NCBI RefSeq assembly: GCF_028640845.1
Contig: NC_080540.1
Span: 264,835,958 to 264,899,957, forward strand
Reading direction: 5' to 3'
DNA length: 64,000 nt
From: Ahaetulla prasina
Taxonomy: Eukaryota > Chordata > Lepidosauria > Squamata > Colubridae
A program made the position numbers and the translations under genes. The notes under the pieces were generated by a model. It was not told where the DNA came from. It saw only the letters and a list, made by a program, of their open reading frames with translations, and did no database searches. Below are positions 19,100 to 30,529 of this stretch, piece by piece (the stretch's first letter is position 1; the number at the start of each line of letters is the position of its first letter).

Positions 19100-19585
19100 T
19101 TTTCTGATTTTTTTTTATTTTGTCACAACAGTATATACAATCATCAACATAAACAATAATCCATCATGAGAGAAAAAGTATATATAAGTAAAAGTATAAG
19201 TAAAAGTATGCATATAATACTATAATGAAGAGAACAATAGGATAGGAATGGTAGGCACTTTTGTGCCCTTATGCACGCCCCTTATAGTCCACTTAGGAAT
19301 GGGGTGAGGTCAATAGTAGACAGTTTTTGGTTGAAGATTTTGGGGTTTTGAGTAGATATTATAGAGTCAGGTAGTGAGTTCCAAGCGTTAACAACTCTGT
19401 TACAAAAGTCATATTTTCTGCAATCAAGTTTGAAGCGGTTGACATTAAGTTTAAATCTATTGTTTGCTCTTGTATTGTTGCGATTGAAGCTGAAGTAGTC
19501 TTTTACAGGAAGGATATTACAATAGATGATTCTGTGTGTTAAACACAGATCATGTCGGAGACGGCGGAGTTGTAAGTTTTCTTTT
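19100..19585 (-). mobile_element. 3' end of CR1-group LINE (3' part of a chimeric insertion)
   Basis: On the minus strand this encodes the C-terminal end of a LINE protein and its 3' UTR, closely matching 35410-35900 and 59590-59930. Shared features are the RRLRHDL, LPVKDYFSF and NAWNSLPDS blocks and the GCACAAAAGTGCCTACC UTR motif. The A-rich tail touches the left target duplication. Confidence 0.87.
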
Positions 19586-21748
19586 TTTCTTTTTTTAGTA
19601 AAAAAGTTTTATTTCCATTTTCCAACAACCTATTCAATATACAGTCTCTTATTCAACATTAGTCATTAACTTTCATTTGTTACTTATTCGGATCTGCCCA
19701 GCTACCACTTCCTTCCTTAACAAACCTTTCCTCCTCCCTTCTCTACTTTCTTCTACTTTCTTCATCCTTCCTCTCCTTTGCTTTTCTACATCCTCTCCTC
19801 CTTCCCTACTCTTCTCTTCCACCCTTTCTAACCCTCTCTCTTTCCCCTTTCTTCTTCCTCTCCTTTCCCCTTTTCTACCTCTCTTTCCTACCTACTTTCT
19901 TCCTTCACTCTCCTCTCCTTTCCATTCCCTTCTGAAATGGCAGCTGAGCAGCCCGATTTCATTTCAAATTATTTCTATTTCTTAATTACATATCTTCAAT
20001 CATTCCTTTACATTGATCCTTCATCTCCCCTCTCCCCTTCCCTCCCTCCCCTCCCACCCCGAGACTTCCCAGAACAAAGTACAGGGTATAAGATTAACAA
20101 TCATAAATTAAAATACAACATAAGTCATAATCCATAGTCACTCCTCTCTCTAAGACCTTAACTCCCCTTCCAGAAACAAAAAAGTACATTCTTCTTCCAG
20201 TCCATTATATATCAGTCCATTCCACTCCTAAAATCTTCAGAATCTTCCAATTAAATTAGTATTTCCAGTTCATCAATAAAATACATAATCTTAATATCCA
20301 ATCTTCAATTAACACCAAATATATATCAATCCATTCCACTCCTGAAGTCTTCAGAATCTTATAGTTTTTAATATCCAATCTTCATCGATCAAGACTAAGA
20401 TGATATTCCATCTTCCAGTATTCATCAGAAATTCTTTTATAATATACCTTTCTTCCTTAAACAGTCTCCCAAATATAATTCAAAGTTCCAGCTTAAATTC
20501 TTAAATTTTTATCCAATCTCCAAAAATAAGCAATATTCTATCTTCCCATATCTTTAATATCACTTACATAAATCAAATAACATTGCTAATATTAATATTT
20601 CTTCAATTTACCTTACATCTGTCAAATAACATTATTAAAATTATAACTTATATCCAAAATATATCAATTATAACAATTACATTCTATTTAACCAAATACC
20701 AACATTACATCCATAAATTTTTCTATCTGTCCTCCAAAAGTTAAACAATATTCCATCTTCCCATTCCTTTATACCTCACATATATCAAATAGTAACACCT
20801 TATACCCAAAATAAGTCAGTTGTAAAAATTAAACCCTATATATATATATTTTTAAAAAAATACCATCAAAATCACATCTTAAGCATTCTCCTTCCCCTTG
20901 TCTTCTATCTTACACATTTTCCACCATCTGCTCACCAATCAGCTTAACATCTAACAATAAAAAATTTCCAATCTTTAATATATTGGTGTAAAAATATCTT
21001 GTTTAAAAACTTATTAAGAAAAGATAAGCCTCCAAAAGTTCCTATAAAAAAAAAAATTTCCATATTTGAAGTGAAGAAGTTTCCAAGATTTTAGTAGTTA
21101 GTTCTGTTTGCTTAAGAGCCATTCTTAAACTGTAAAATCTACCAAAAAGAGAAAAAAAATTCAATAAACTTTTCTTCTTAAACATTGTGATAAAGAAAAA
21201 GGTAAAAAGAAAAAAAATCATTAACAGTTCTTATTCATTCCATTTAAAAAGTAGCTTGTTATGTTCTTCTCTTCCTTTGTCCTTTTATAGTTTCACTTTC
21301 CTTTGTATATTGCAAACGACATTTTAAATCCACTCAAGTTGAAAGTTAGTTCAAAGGAAAGCTATTTAAGAGCTGAAGTTAAGATTTATTACTTGCAAAT
21401 TCTTGCTAGTCCTCCTACTTTGTTCTGTCTGTGTTGAGTTCTCTTTAAAAATAAATCTTGGCACAGAGATGGTCGCAGCTTCCCGTTCTGTATAAACAGA
21501 AGCACCCTGGGCACAGAGCTTTGTCAGGCTAAAGGGGAGCTCTCACTTTTCGATCCCCTGGTTAAATTCCAGGGGCTCCCAGGGTGCTCTACCCAAACCT
21601 GACCACTCTTCCCTCTCCCTTCTCCCGGGGGAGAGAATTCCAAACCGTTTGACAGCCCATTTACGCTGTCAGGGACGGTTTGACGAAACCCAGGGCAGAC
21701 GATCCCAAAGGAACGTCCACGAAGCCTGCGTTGCCAGTGGAAGTCTCC
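19586..21748 (-). mobile_element. Non-coding L1-like RNA joined to the LINE end (5' part of chimera)
   Basis: Minus-strand reading: a GC-rich start (21748-21480), a long AT-rich middle, a polypurine stretch (19920-19720), an AATAAA-type signal and an A-rich end at the junction with the LINE (19575-19600). This is the layout of an L1-like transcript without detectable ORFs, perhaps a deletion derivative. Its middle holds imperfect repeats: an AGGAGTGGAATGGAYTGATA unit twice (near 20220 and 20340) and a GGAAGATRGAATAT unit three times. The family name is uncertain. Confidence 0.6.
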
Positions 21749-21763
21749 TACTGTATTGCTTTT
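21749..21763. repeat. 15-bp target-site duplication, right copy
   Basis: Same 15 bases as 19085-19099, directly abutting the 5' end of the L1-like part. Confidence 0.85.
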
Positions 21764-22892
21764 ATATTACTGTGCTTTTAAGCAATAAATAACCTCTTGC
21801 TACTATTGCTGATATAGTACACTTTCTGCCTTCATATTTATGATCCAGTTATCATACTACCATACTGAAAACAATAGTCTATTAATTATTAAGAACTAAG
21901 TTATAGCTATGAATTACTAATGCCTCCAAAATTAACTTCTTAGCAAGTAGATGTTTAGGTCTTGTTTTATTTCAAAGCTTGGGAAAAAAAGCTTACAGAA
22001 TTCATTTGGGTACTCAGCAGAAGTTTACCAGAAGTTTAATTTCATGAGTTTGGATTTTCTGGATGAAAGTATAAAGCATATATCGCTTCACAGAATTATT
22101 ATGTGGTATGATGAAAGCATAAAACTTCCAGGGCTGGCTCCAATATTATTTCTTTTGCATCTTTATCTTTCTTTATTCAATTTGCTAAACACAAGAGCGA
22201 ACTTGCTATATGGCTTCATCTGCAAACAAGTCATGTTTCTTTATCCACTATATATTACTTTATTATATGCCATTGTTTCCTCTGGTGTATACAGAAGAGG
22301 AAAAATGCAGCAGTTATCTTTGTGTTCAGGATAATGCTCTGTAATTTTAGGCAGAGTCTAGTGTCTTGCTTATTACTTTTTATACTTTTTTTTTTTACAG
22401 CCAGCCACTGATGTACTGATATACTTCTTTCTCGGAATGCAGAAAATATTTAGAGATAGCTGGTGTTTCTGTTATGAAATATTTCGTTTTGGAAACCTGT
22501 TTAGTTTAAAACCAATAAAAATAAAGACAAATAGGATCCTTTGGGGCAAGAGCAGTCATATCATTCCAGTCCGTGTACAGGCTCTGGATCTCCATATTCA
22601 AATTTCTTTTGCTTTTTGCTTATTTATAAATAAATAAAAATTCTTTTTTTAAAGATATTCAAGACCTTCTAAAAATATGGGATAGACTCATATGGAATGC
22701 AAAGATCAAGATGTTGATTCTGTAATGAGAAATTACAGTATAGAACTTATGAAACTGATTAGGAGAGTTTATGACTTTGCAGAAAGAGATCTTTTTTCAG
22801 ATGGATGGATGGATTCATTAGAATAATATACCAATTTTCATTCAGGATATTGCTATGTATAGGGGAGTGTGTATTGTATTCTATTATTGCTG
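21764..22892. other. Unique DNA, nothing recognised
   Basis: The 127-codon ORF at 21951-22334 has no recognisable domain and is not supported as a gene. Confidence 0.5.
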
Positions 22893-22904
22893 TTTTGAAA
22901 CAGG

Positions 22905-23258
22905 TAAAGGTAAAGGTTCCCCTCGCACATGCGTGCTAGTCATTCCCGACTCTAGGGGGCTGTGCTCATCTCCATTTCAAAGCCGAAGAGCCAGCGCTGT
23001 CTGAAGATGTCTCCGTGGTCATGTGGCCGGCATGACTAAATGCCAAAGATGCACGGAACGCTGTTACCTTCCCACCAAAGGTGGTCCCTATTTTTTCCAC
23101 TTGCATTTTTATGTGCTTTCGAACTGCTAGGTTGGCAGAAGCTGGGACAAGTAACAGGAGCTCACCCTGTTACAGAGCAGCACTAAGGATTCGAACGCTG
23201 AACTGCTGACATTTCGATTGACAAGCTCAGCATCTTAGCCTCTGAGCTACCGCATCCC
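22905..23258 (-). mobile_element. Sauria-type SINE with exact target duplication
   Basis: Minus-strand tRNA head near 23250, B-box region near 23195, BovB-like 3' end at 22905. TTTTGAAACAGG at 22893-22904 is repeated exactly at 23259-23270. Confidence 0.93.
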
Positions 23259-23304
23259 TTTTGAAACAGGTAAGGTCTGCTCAAATAAAGGGACTTGATA
23301 AAAT

Positions 23305-23654
23305 GCGGATAGTCCTCATTTTACAGTTAGGCCTAGAATTTTGATTGCTAAGTGATGCAGTCATTAAGCAAGTCATCAAATGACTGGATGCAATTTTATA
23401 ATCAGTTTTATTGCAATTATTAAGTGAATCTGGCTTCCCTCATTGTTAGCAGCTGGCTTTGGAAGATTCAAATAACAATTAGGTGACCACAAGATGCTGT
23501 AATCATCTTAAATATCAAGTACTCAAACCATGATCATATGACTGTGGAGGTGATGAGATGATCATCACTTCAAGGACAGGTTGTTTCTTTTTTTAGTGTC
23601 ATCACACCTTTAAACCATTGTTAACCAAATAATTGTAAGTAGAGGACTACTGTA
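23305..23654. mobile_element. Interspersed repeat with AGTCCTC...GAGGACT inverted ends
   Basis: Begins GGATAGTCCTCATTTTACAG and ends GTAGAGGACTACTGTA, imperfect inverted ends of about 20 bases. The body is rich in AAGTGA/TGATCA blocks. This matches a common sauropsid DNA-transposon-like repeat. I cannot name the superfamily. Confidence 0.6.
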
Positions 23655-23667
23655 ACTGGACTAGGTG

Positions 23668-24017
23668 CAGTGGTGGGATTCAATTTTTTTTTACTACCGG
23701 TTCTGTGGGCATGGCTTAGTGGGTGTGACATGGCTTGGTGGGCATGGCTTGGTGGGCATGGTAGGGGAAGGATACTGTAAATCTCCATTCCCACCCCACT
23801 CCAGGGGAAGGATACTGTAAAATCTCCATTTCCTCTCCACCCCAGGGGAAGGTTACTGCAAAATCCCTATTTCCTCCAAATCAGCTGGGACTTGGGAGGT
23901 AGAGAATAGATGGGGGCAAATCCAGTCAGAGGTGGTATTTACCGGTTCTCTGAACTACTCAAAATTTCCAATTTTGGTTCTCCAGAACTGGTCAAAACCT
24001 GCTGAATACCACCTCTG
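23668..24017. mobile_element. hAT-type MITE with exact 8-bp target duplication
   Basis: CAGTGGTGGGATTC start, ACCACCTCTG end. ACTAGGTG at 23660-23667 is repeated exactly at 24018-24025. Homologous throughout to 3779-4085. Three AGGGGAAGGWTACTG units lie in tandem near 23765, 23812 and 23855. Confidence 0.93.
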
Positions 24018-24025
24018 ACTAGGTG

Positions 24026-25062
24026 TAGTTAGATTCAATAAAAATGCAATCCTTATGCTCTGCAATTGGAGGACAGTATGGGAAAAAGGAATAAAAGTTT
24101 TTTATTAGACATTCCATCCCATAATTTTCTGAAGAATGTGTTTTCAGAGATACTAGAGATTTAGCATATTTTGATCCTAATATTGCCCATCCAATCAAAT
24201 GTTATATACATGAACAGTTGTCCAAATTGGAAATTTTTACATTGATTGTTGGTTTCTAGTATTTAATACTTTAATATTTAATACTTGTCAATAGATAAAC
24301 ATGTATCAAGAATGGGTAAATCAAAAAAGTCCAGGCAGTTCTAATGGAATATAAAGATTTATTGCAAGCTTATGATCTCTACAAGAATCTGAACTACTAA
24401 TGCTCAAAGCATATAGGCCGAAGATAATCAGTGGAATTTAAGATGGGATGGACTTAGATCTCTTGTGGGCATGAAGGTGCTTGAAATTGATGACATGTTT
24501 GACCCATTCCTTGGGCTCAGCCTGGTCATTTCCTACAGCATGATTATATAGCTTCAAATTCCAAATTCTCCCTCATTAATTGGTAATTGCATATTCTGTG
24601 AATATATTCTTGGAATCAGAGAACCTCATAGAAATTTTCTAAACAAAGAATTTATTTTTTGAAAATATTTTCTAGTTATACAGTACAAACTGAAATTCCT
24701 CTTAGAATATAGATTAACATGGGAATAATATTTATTTTGAGGGTATTCACCTTTGTCCAAAGAGTATAGTTTAATGACTCCATCCTTTTTTCAATAGGCA
24801 GTATCTATATCTGAACAAGCCTCTTTATAATGTGTGTGTGTGTGTGTAATTGGTATTCCTTAAATGGATGGGTAGCCCAATTTTCATGTATAGGTATAAA
24901 TTTCAGTTTGGACAAATCTTGCTATACTACTAAAGGCATATATCTCTTACATTAACACTGAGATTTGGACATAAGGTTTAGAAATAAATAACAGAATGAC
25001 ATTTTCATTACATAATATTTTTATTTTAACAAGCTATTAGAATTGCAACTAAATCTAATATC
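24026..25062. other. Mostly unique DNA; possible LTR remnant near 24330-24570
   Basis: The minus strand around 24360 reads AAGCTTGCAATAAATC, like the poly(A) signal of an LTR, and the block 24330-24570 is less AT-rich than its surroundings. No boundaries or partner copy were found. A short (TG)n lies at 24833-24848. Confidence 0.3.
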
Positions 25063-25775
25063 AAAAACATCAAAAACGTCATCAAAAAAACTCAACAAAG
25101 AATGTTCTTTCTGCACCAACTCAGAAAGCTCAAACTGCCCAAAGAGCTGCTGATCCAGTTCTACAGAGGAATTATTGAGTCTGTCATCTGCACCTCCATA
25201 ACTGTCTGGTTTGGCTCTGCAACCAAACAAGACAGACACAGTCTTCAACAGATAATTAGAACTGTAGAAAAAACAATTGCTACCAACTGCCTTCCACTGA
25301 GGATCTGTATACTGCATGAGTCAAAAAGAGGGCTGTGAAAATATCTACAGACCCCTCACATTCTGGACATAAATTGTTTCAACTTGTACCTTCAAAACAA
25401 CACTATAGAATACAGCACACCAGAACAACTAGACACAAGGACAGTTTTCCCCCGAATGCCATCACTCTGCTTAACAATTAATTCCCACAACACTGTCAAA
25501 TAATTTACTAAGACTGTATTACTATTATTCTTATCTTCCTTACTAGTATCTATCTCTTTCCACTTATTACTATAACCATGTTTCTTGTATCTTTCAATTT
25601 ATATTGTTTTTATTTGTTTCCAAGTACAATTTGATAGCTTATTAGTAACCCTGACCATCACTAAGTGTTGTATCTTTTTATTCTTGATTAATGTATTTTA
25701 TTCTCCTTATGTACACTGAAAGCATATGCACCAAAGACAAATTCCTTGTGTGTCCAATCACACTTGGCCAATATA
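25063..25775 (+). mobile_element. L2-like LINE, 5'-truncated 3' end
   Basis: The frame at 25102-25338 encodes the region after the RT domain: KKTQQRMFFLHQLRKLKLP, LIQFYRGIIESV, ITVWFGSATKQDR and IRTVEK, typical of vertebrate L2-group ORF2. A non-coding 3' UTR ends in CACTTGGCCAATA. Closely matched by 39607-40305. Confidence 0.88.
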
Positions 25776-25843
25776 GAATTCTATTCTATTCTATTCTATT
25801 CTATTCTATTCTATTCTATTCTATTCTATTCTATTCTATTCTA
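25776..25843. repeat. (CTATT)n = (AATAG)n microsatellite at L2 3' end
   Basis: About 13 perfect pentamers fused to the LINE 3' terminus. Snake genomes are reported to be rich in AATAG repeats linked to LINE 3' tails. Confidence 0.95.
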
Positions 25844-26204
25844 AAAGTTCAACAGCTAGCTTAATCTCAACTGTGCTGTTTTCTGCCAAGCCAGGCAAGA
25901 TGATGAAGGAAGATTCTTTCATTGCTCTGTTAAAAGAGATCATGGCTCAGGTACAAATCTTAAAGCTGATCCAATGAGACCTGACTGATCTCAATTAGAT
26001 TTAAAACAGATACAAGAAAAATGGCTCACTGTGATCAATGATTGGCTACCCACAGGGCAAATACTCAGCCTAGTCATAATGTTTTGGATAAACACATTTT
26101 TACAGTCAGAATTGAGCATGAAAAATTTATGTGTGATTGGCATTAACAGCCCTTCAAGTCAATGAAACTTGGCAAGTCAGTTGATGGAATAAGGTTCTTA
26201 TTTT
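25844..26204. other. Unique DNA, nothing recognised
   Basis: No gene or repeat recognised. Confidence 0.5.
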
Positions 26205-26962
26205 CTTTTGACACCCCCCCCCCGCCCAAATAAAGGCTTGGCCTTATTATCGGGCAGGTGGGGTCTTATTATTTTGAGGGTGCAGGAGGCAGGAAGCATA
26301 GGATTGGATGTTCCGTCGCTACTGTCACCTCCCCTCCCTGTTCTTCACACCAGCCGAGCAACCCAACACGTCCCACCCCACCCCAATGGCAACAGCTGTT
26401 TCCCTTCCCCACTGTCACTTTATCAAGAGGGTTGGCAGGTGGGGCAGGGGAGAAGCAAGATGTGTGGAGTGAGATGTGGCTCCACTTGCCATCTCTTCTC
26501 CTCCGCTCACTGGGCATGGCAGGGCTCCTGCCCCTCTCTTAGCCACCTGTCCTCTTTAGGGATATAATTTGGTGGGTGGCAGATACAATGGGTGAGAAGT
26601 GGGATCTACGTTCTTACCTTTCTAGCTCCATCGCATTCCTCACCGTTGTGTCCAGGGAAACACACTGTTGTTTCCCTGGACTGACAATGGCAACAGCCAG
26701 GCTGCTGTTGCCATTGGGGTGGGGTGGGACGTGTTGGGCCACTTGGCCAGTGCAAAGAACTGCCAACCCCCCCCACCCCCCTCTGGCCTTGCCTCCTCAA
26801 CTATTTTGGTTGTACAGCAAGCAATCAGAGGAAATGGCGGGACAGGCTGCACATGCATGTAAGTAGTTGGTGGGGCGGCTTATTTTGCAGGGGTGGCTTA
26901 TATGTGCATGCGCTGAAAAGCCTGATTGGGCTTATTATCCGGTCATTTTTGGGAAAACACGG
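26205..26962. mobile_element. Mariner/Tc1-like non-autonomous element, GC-rich, 5' end worn
   Basis: Right end TTTTTGGGAAAACACGG is followed by TA; the left end is disrupted by a C10 run. The CTTATTAT and GCTTATT blocks near both ends and the GC-rich body match the element at 45672-46330. Open frames on both strands inside it (26258-26866) reflect GC content and are not genes. Confidence 0.65.
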
Positions 26963-27105
26963 TACATTCATTCTTTTTGGAGATTCTACATCTATGAGCA
27001 ACACTAAAATATATTAAATATTTAAAGATATAAAAGTTAATTATTAGATATTTCTTAAATGATATAGATCATAAAATGAACTGGTATCAGGAGAATATAT
27101 ATAAG

Positions 27106-27640
27106 TGGGTCAAAATAAAATTTATGGATGAAGTTAATCAGTCTTAATGTAAAAGGGTATTGAGAATTCAAAAAATAAAATGTAATTTTAGGATATTTAA
27201 AATCGTTAAGGGCAGATATTGCTTATCTACAGGAGATTCATTTAATGAAACATTTCTATTGAGATTTATTGATGATAAATCTCAATAGAAATGTTTCATT
27301 AAATGAATCTCCTGTAGATAAGCAGTGTCTGCCCTTAATAAATCTCTATTAATGAAAGATTGGATGGGGCAGGTTTACCTCACACACAGTTTGACAAAAT
27401 GAATGTGGCCATTTTAGTTCAAAAGGATTCCCAATCAACATATAACAGATTATTACTGATATAAATGGGCATTATTTAATTTTATGTGCTAAAATAGCAG
27501 AGACTGTAATAGTTGCCGATAATTTTTATAGACATAATTTAGATTCTCATATTATATGAAATGCCTTCAATGTTTGAATTAGCACAGTTAAGAGAAAGTG
27601 AAAAAGTAAGATTTCATGAAATATTGGATCCTGAGCTTGA
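27106..27640 (+). mobile_element. L1 LINE fragment (ORF2 endonuclease) with fold-back insert
   Basis: Interrupted plus-strand frames give a start of the L1 endonuclease: LISLNVKG, then YLKSLRADIAYLQEIHLMKH (27188-27250), close to the conserved L1 block. Another piece (DWMGQVYL near 27362) follows. Between these a 64-base segment is repeated in reverse, creating a hairpin. Many stops make it a pseudogene. Confidence 0.78.
27206..27338. repeat. 64-bp inverted repeat with 5-base loop
   Basis: 27206-27269 is the reverse complement of 27275-27338 except at 2 positions. The sequence repeated is L1 endonuclease code. Confidence 0.95.
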
Positions 27641-27663
27641 TAGAAATACAGTGACATAAAAAT

Positions 27664-27835
27664 AGCAATGGCAGTAGCACATACACTTATTAAGCCCCAT
27701 TATGACTTACCAGCATATACCGCTTCATAGTGCTTTACAGAACTCTGGGTGGTTTACAATGTCACCACATTTGTCCCTAACAATCCTCATTTTACTGACC
27801 TCAGAAGGATGGAAGGTTGATGCAACATATATCAT
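27664..27835 (-). mobile_element. tRNA-derived SINE, second family, 5'-truncated
   Basis: Reverse complement of the SINE at 45019: AGCACTATGAAGCGGTATAT and the CAACCTTCCATCCTTC block are present. The tRNA head is missing. Confidence 0.8.
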
Positions 27836-28702
27836 TATGGAAACTTATATTTATAGTATCTGACTCCAGTAAATGATAAAAGAGAAAATGTTGTTTTTCT
27901 ATTGATATGTATATCTTTTTTTTCTCAGCCTGCCCCGCAAGACTTACATAGATTTCAACAGCTGCCTAATGTTTGAAATAATTCAGTTCCCTCATGAACT
28001 TGCTAATATACATAAGAAATACAGTAAATATCCTATAATGAACTAGATGTAAGAAGCCTTGTGTCTTGGGCAGGAAAAACAATCCCACAACATCTTTAAA
28101 GTTAATATGAAGTTATCATTTCACACTGAGAAAAAGGCTACAATGGAGTGAAATTTATTTCAAATTCTGCAACCTTGCTGTTGAAAAAACACTTACCTTA
28201 ATTAGAAAAGTTATCATGTATATATATCATGTATATATTGCATTTCCATTAAAAAGGTATTTAATTTTAACTGAATAAAAGCCCCATAGTTGGATTCTTT
28301 ATGAATTTGCAAATTTTCATGCAAATTTATACTTGAAGAGATTCTTTGTAGTCAGTTAATGTAAAGACACACACACACACACAAACAAACACACACACAC
28401 ACACATGGTTTTATAAGTAGTCTGACTGATAGCACTTCAGGTATTCTGCCCATACAAATTCACTCTATGTTTTACTCATTTAACACACCAAAGAAAGGGA
28501 ACTCTTTGACTTATCACCTTCTAGACTTTCATGTGATATCATCATTCTATAAGAGTAGTCCCATATACTACCTTGGAGTCAGGTGGTAACTATTCCATAC
28601 AAAATATTCCAATATGCAGAGTCATATTTTCTGATATCATTGTATGGCACTAACACTAGTGATAATGCAAAAAAAAGTTCAAATGAACTTATTAAAAAGT
28701 TG
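27836..28702. other. Unique DNA with a (CA)n tract
   Basis: (CA)n interrupted by AAACA at 28369-28405. No gene recognised. Confidence 0.6.
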
Positions 28703-28716
28703 TTTAAGAAGAATTA

Positions 28717-29058
28717 CTGGGGTCACGGTGGCTCAGTGGCTAAGATGCTGATCTTGTTGATCGAAAGGTCGGCAGTTCAGCGGTTCGAATCCCTAGTGCC
28801 GCATAATGGGGTGAGCTCCTGTTACTTTTCCCAGCTTCTGCCAACCTAGCAGTTCTAAAGCACGTAAAAATGCAAGTAGAAAAAATAGGGACCACCTTTG
28901 GTGGGAAGGTAACAGCATTCCGTCTCCTGGCCACATGAGTCATGCTGGCCACATGACCACGGAGACGACAGCGGCTCTTCGGCTTTGAAACGGAGATGAG
29001 CACCGCCCCCTAGAGTTGGGAACGACTAACACATATGTGCGAGGGGAACCTTTACCTT
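28717..29058 (+). mobile_element. Sauria-type SINE with exact 14-bp target duplication
   Basis: A box TGGCTCAGTGGC at 28729-28740, perfect B box GGTTCGAATCC at 28782-28792, body, then the BovB-like 3' end GGGGAACCTTTACC. TTTAAGAAGAATTA at 28703-28716 is repeated exactly at 29059-29072. The best preserved copy of its family in the window. The tRNA-like head is a pol III promoter, not a functional tRNA gene. Confidence 0.96.
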
Positions 29059-29072
29059 TTTAAGAAGAATTA

Positions 29073-29385
29073 ACTTATATTTCCATTATTGATCTTGTAA
29101 AGTTATTGGTTAACAAATCAGTTGTGGAATAATCTTGGTTAAAAATAAAAAGATAAGTCTACCAACTGTAATCAGTCACTTGCTTGGTATGGTCCAGGGA
29201 ACTATATCACATAATTCTACTGGGTCATTTCTCTTAGAAATTCTGAATATTTCTTTTTGTTGTGTACAGTAATAAAGAATGGGGCATAAAATAGCTAAAG
29301 GGATCTTGTCTAGGGTAGCTTTTTCATTCCAGGTTGCAAATGCTGTTACCATATTATTTTGTTCAACTATTTCATAAAATAAATG
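29073..29385. other. Unique DNA, nothing recognised
   Basis: No gene or repeat recognised. Confidence 0.5.
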
Positions 29386-29580
29386 ATAGAATAGAATAGA
29401 ATAGAATAGAATAGAATAGAATTTTATTGGCCAAGTGTGATTGGACACACAAGGAATTTGTCTTGGTGCATATGCTCTCAGTGTACATAAAAGAAAAGAT
29501 ACGTTCATCAAGGTACAACATTTACAACACAATGGATGGTCAATATATCAATATAAATCATAAGGATTGCCAGCAACAAA
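29386..29580 (-). mobile_element. L2-like LINE 3' UTR with (AGAAT)n tail
   Basis: Minus-strand copy of the same 3' UTR as at 25700: TATTGGCCAAGTGTGATTGG next to a (GAATA)n array at 29386-29422. It contains no protein-coding part. Confidence 0.85.
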
Positions 29581-30260
29581 TGATAATTATGACCCATGTG
29601 TTAAAAGAACAATCAGTAATCGTTACTTTATTCTTGCTATTTATTTATGTATTTATAACATGCCTCATCATTTTTAATATGCATATATAAATAGCAGATG
29701 CTTTTAATTACAAATGTGTTCCAAGTATAAGACAAGAAATGGAAGACAGATTCAGCCTTTCCCATATATTGCTTGTCATTATATCTAAAAGAAATAAGAC
29801 AGGTTGTTTTACTGAAAGCCACAAAAAGGGTTCTGGGCATGAAGGATCTCCCATAAATGACATATATTCCTAGAATCATTTATAAATCTCATTTCAATAG
29901 AACAATAAATTCAACCACAGGCGAATAATTCCATTCCATTAATGTTAAACTATTGGTTAAACTGAAGCAATTCTCAGAACAGAAATATGATTCAAGAGTA
30001 AGAGAATAAGATGGGTACAAAAGCGAACAATAGAAATGAAAGCACAATTCTATTATTTTTCAGCCTCTCTGCCGGAGATACTAAAAGTATTGGTCCTTTT
30101 ACCTGTTTCAAGTACAATGCATAGTTATCAAAACTATTGTTCTGAATTTACATTTGTTATATTCAATCATTTGCTATTAAGTTAACATAATATAAGCACT
30201 TTTTATACTAGACATTTGAAAGATATGATACTATTATGGGATGGTGAGGTACACAAGGAT
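29581..30260. other. Unique DNA, nothing recognised
   Basis: No gene or repeat recognised. Confidence 0.5.
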
Positions 30261-30529
30261 CAGTGGTGGGATTCTACCGGTTTGGACCGGTTTGGGCGAA
30301 CCGTTGGCTCTATCAGCCGTGAGCGAACTGGTTTGCTTCAATTTTGAAGTGGGCCCACCCGCCTGCCCTTGTGTTATACTCACCTATATTTTCATTTACA
30401 AAGCCCAGCTGATCGGTGTGGCACAGTGAAGCCATGCCTCAGCTGTTTTCCTTGCAGGCAGCAATGTGGAAGATGAGTTTTCTCCAAACTGTGCATGCAC
30501 GCACGCTTAGCAACCTGGTTGTTAAACTA
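30261..30529. mobile_element. hAT-type element, one end only
   Basis: Starts exactly CAGTGGTGGGATTC, followed by CCGGTTTGGACCGGTTTGGG palindromic motifs. The opposite terminus is not found: after GGTTGTTAAACTAT (30529) the similarity to the expected end is lost, and no 8-base duplicate of ACAAGGAT is seen. Confidence 0.7.

Noticed and set aside
24330..24570. A confirmed LTR
   Set aside because: Only a poly(A)-like signal and a composition change support it; no termini, duplication or second copy were found.
26208..26866. Genes in GC-rich ORFs on both strands
   Set aside because: They lie inside a mariner-like non-autonomous element and have mirrored frames on both strands.
28717..28800. A tRNA gene
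   Set aside because: A and B boxes are present, but the sequence continues into a SINE body with a 14-bp duplication around the whole unit.
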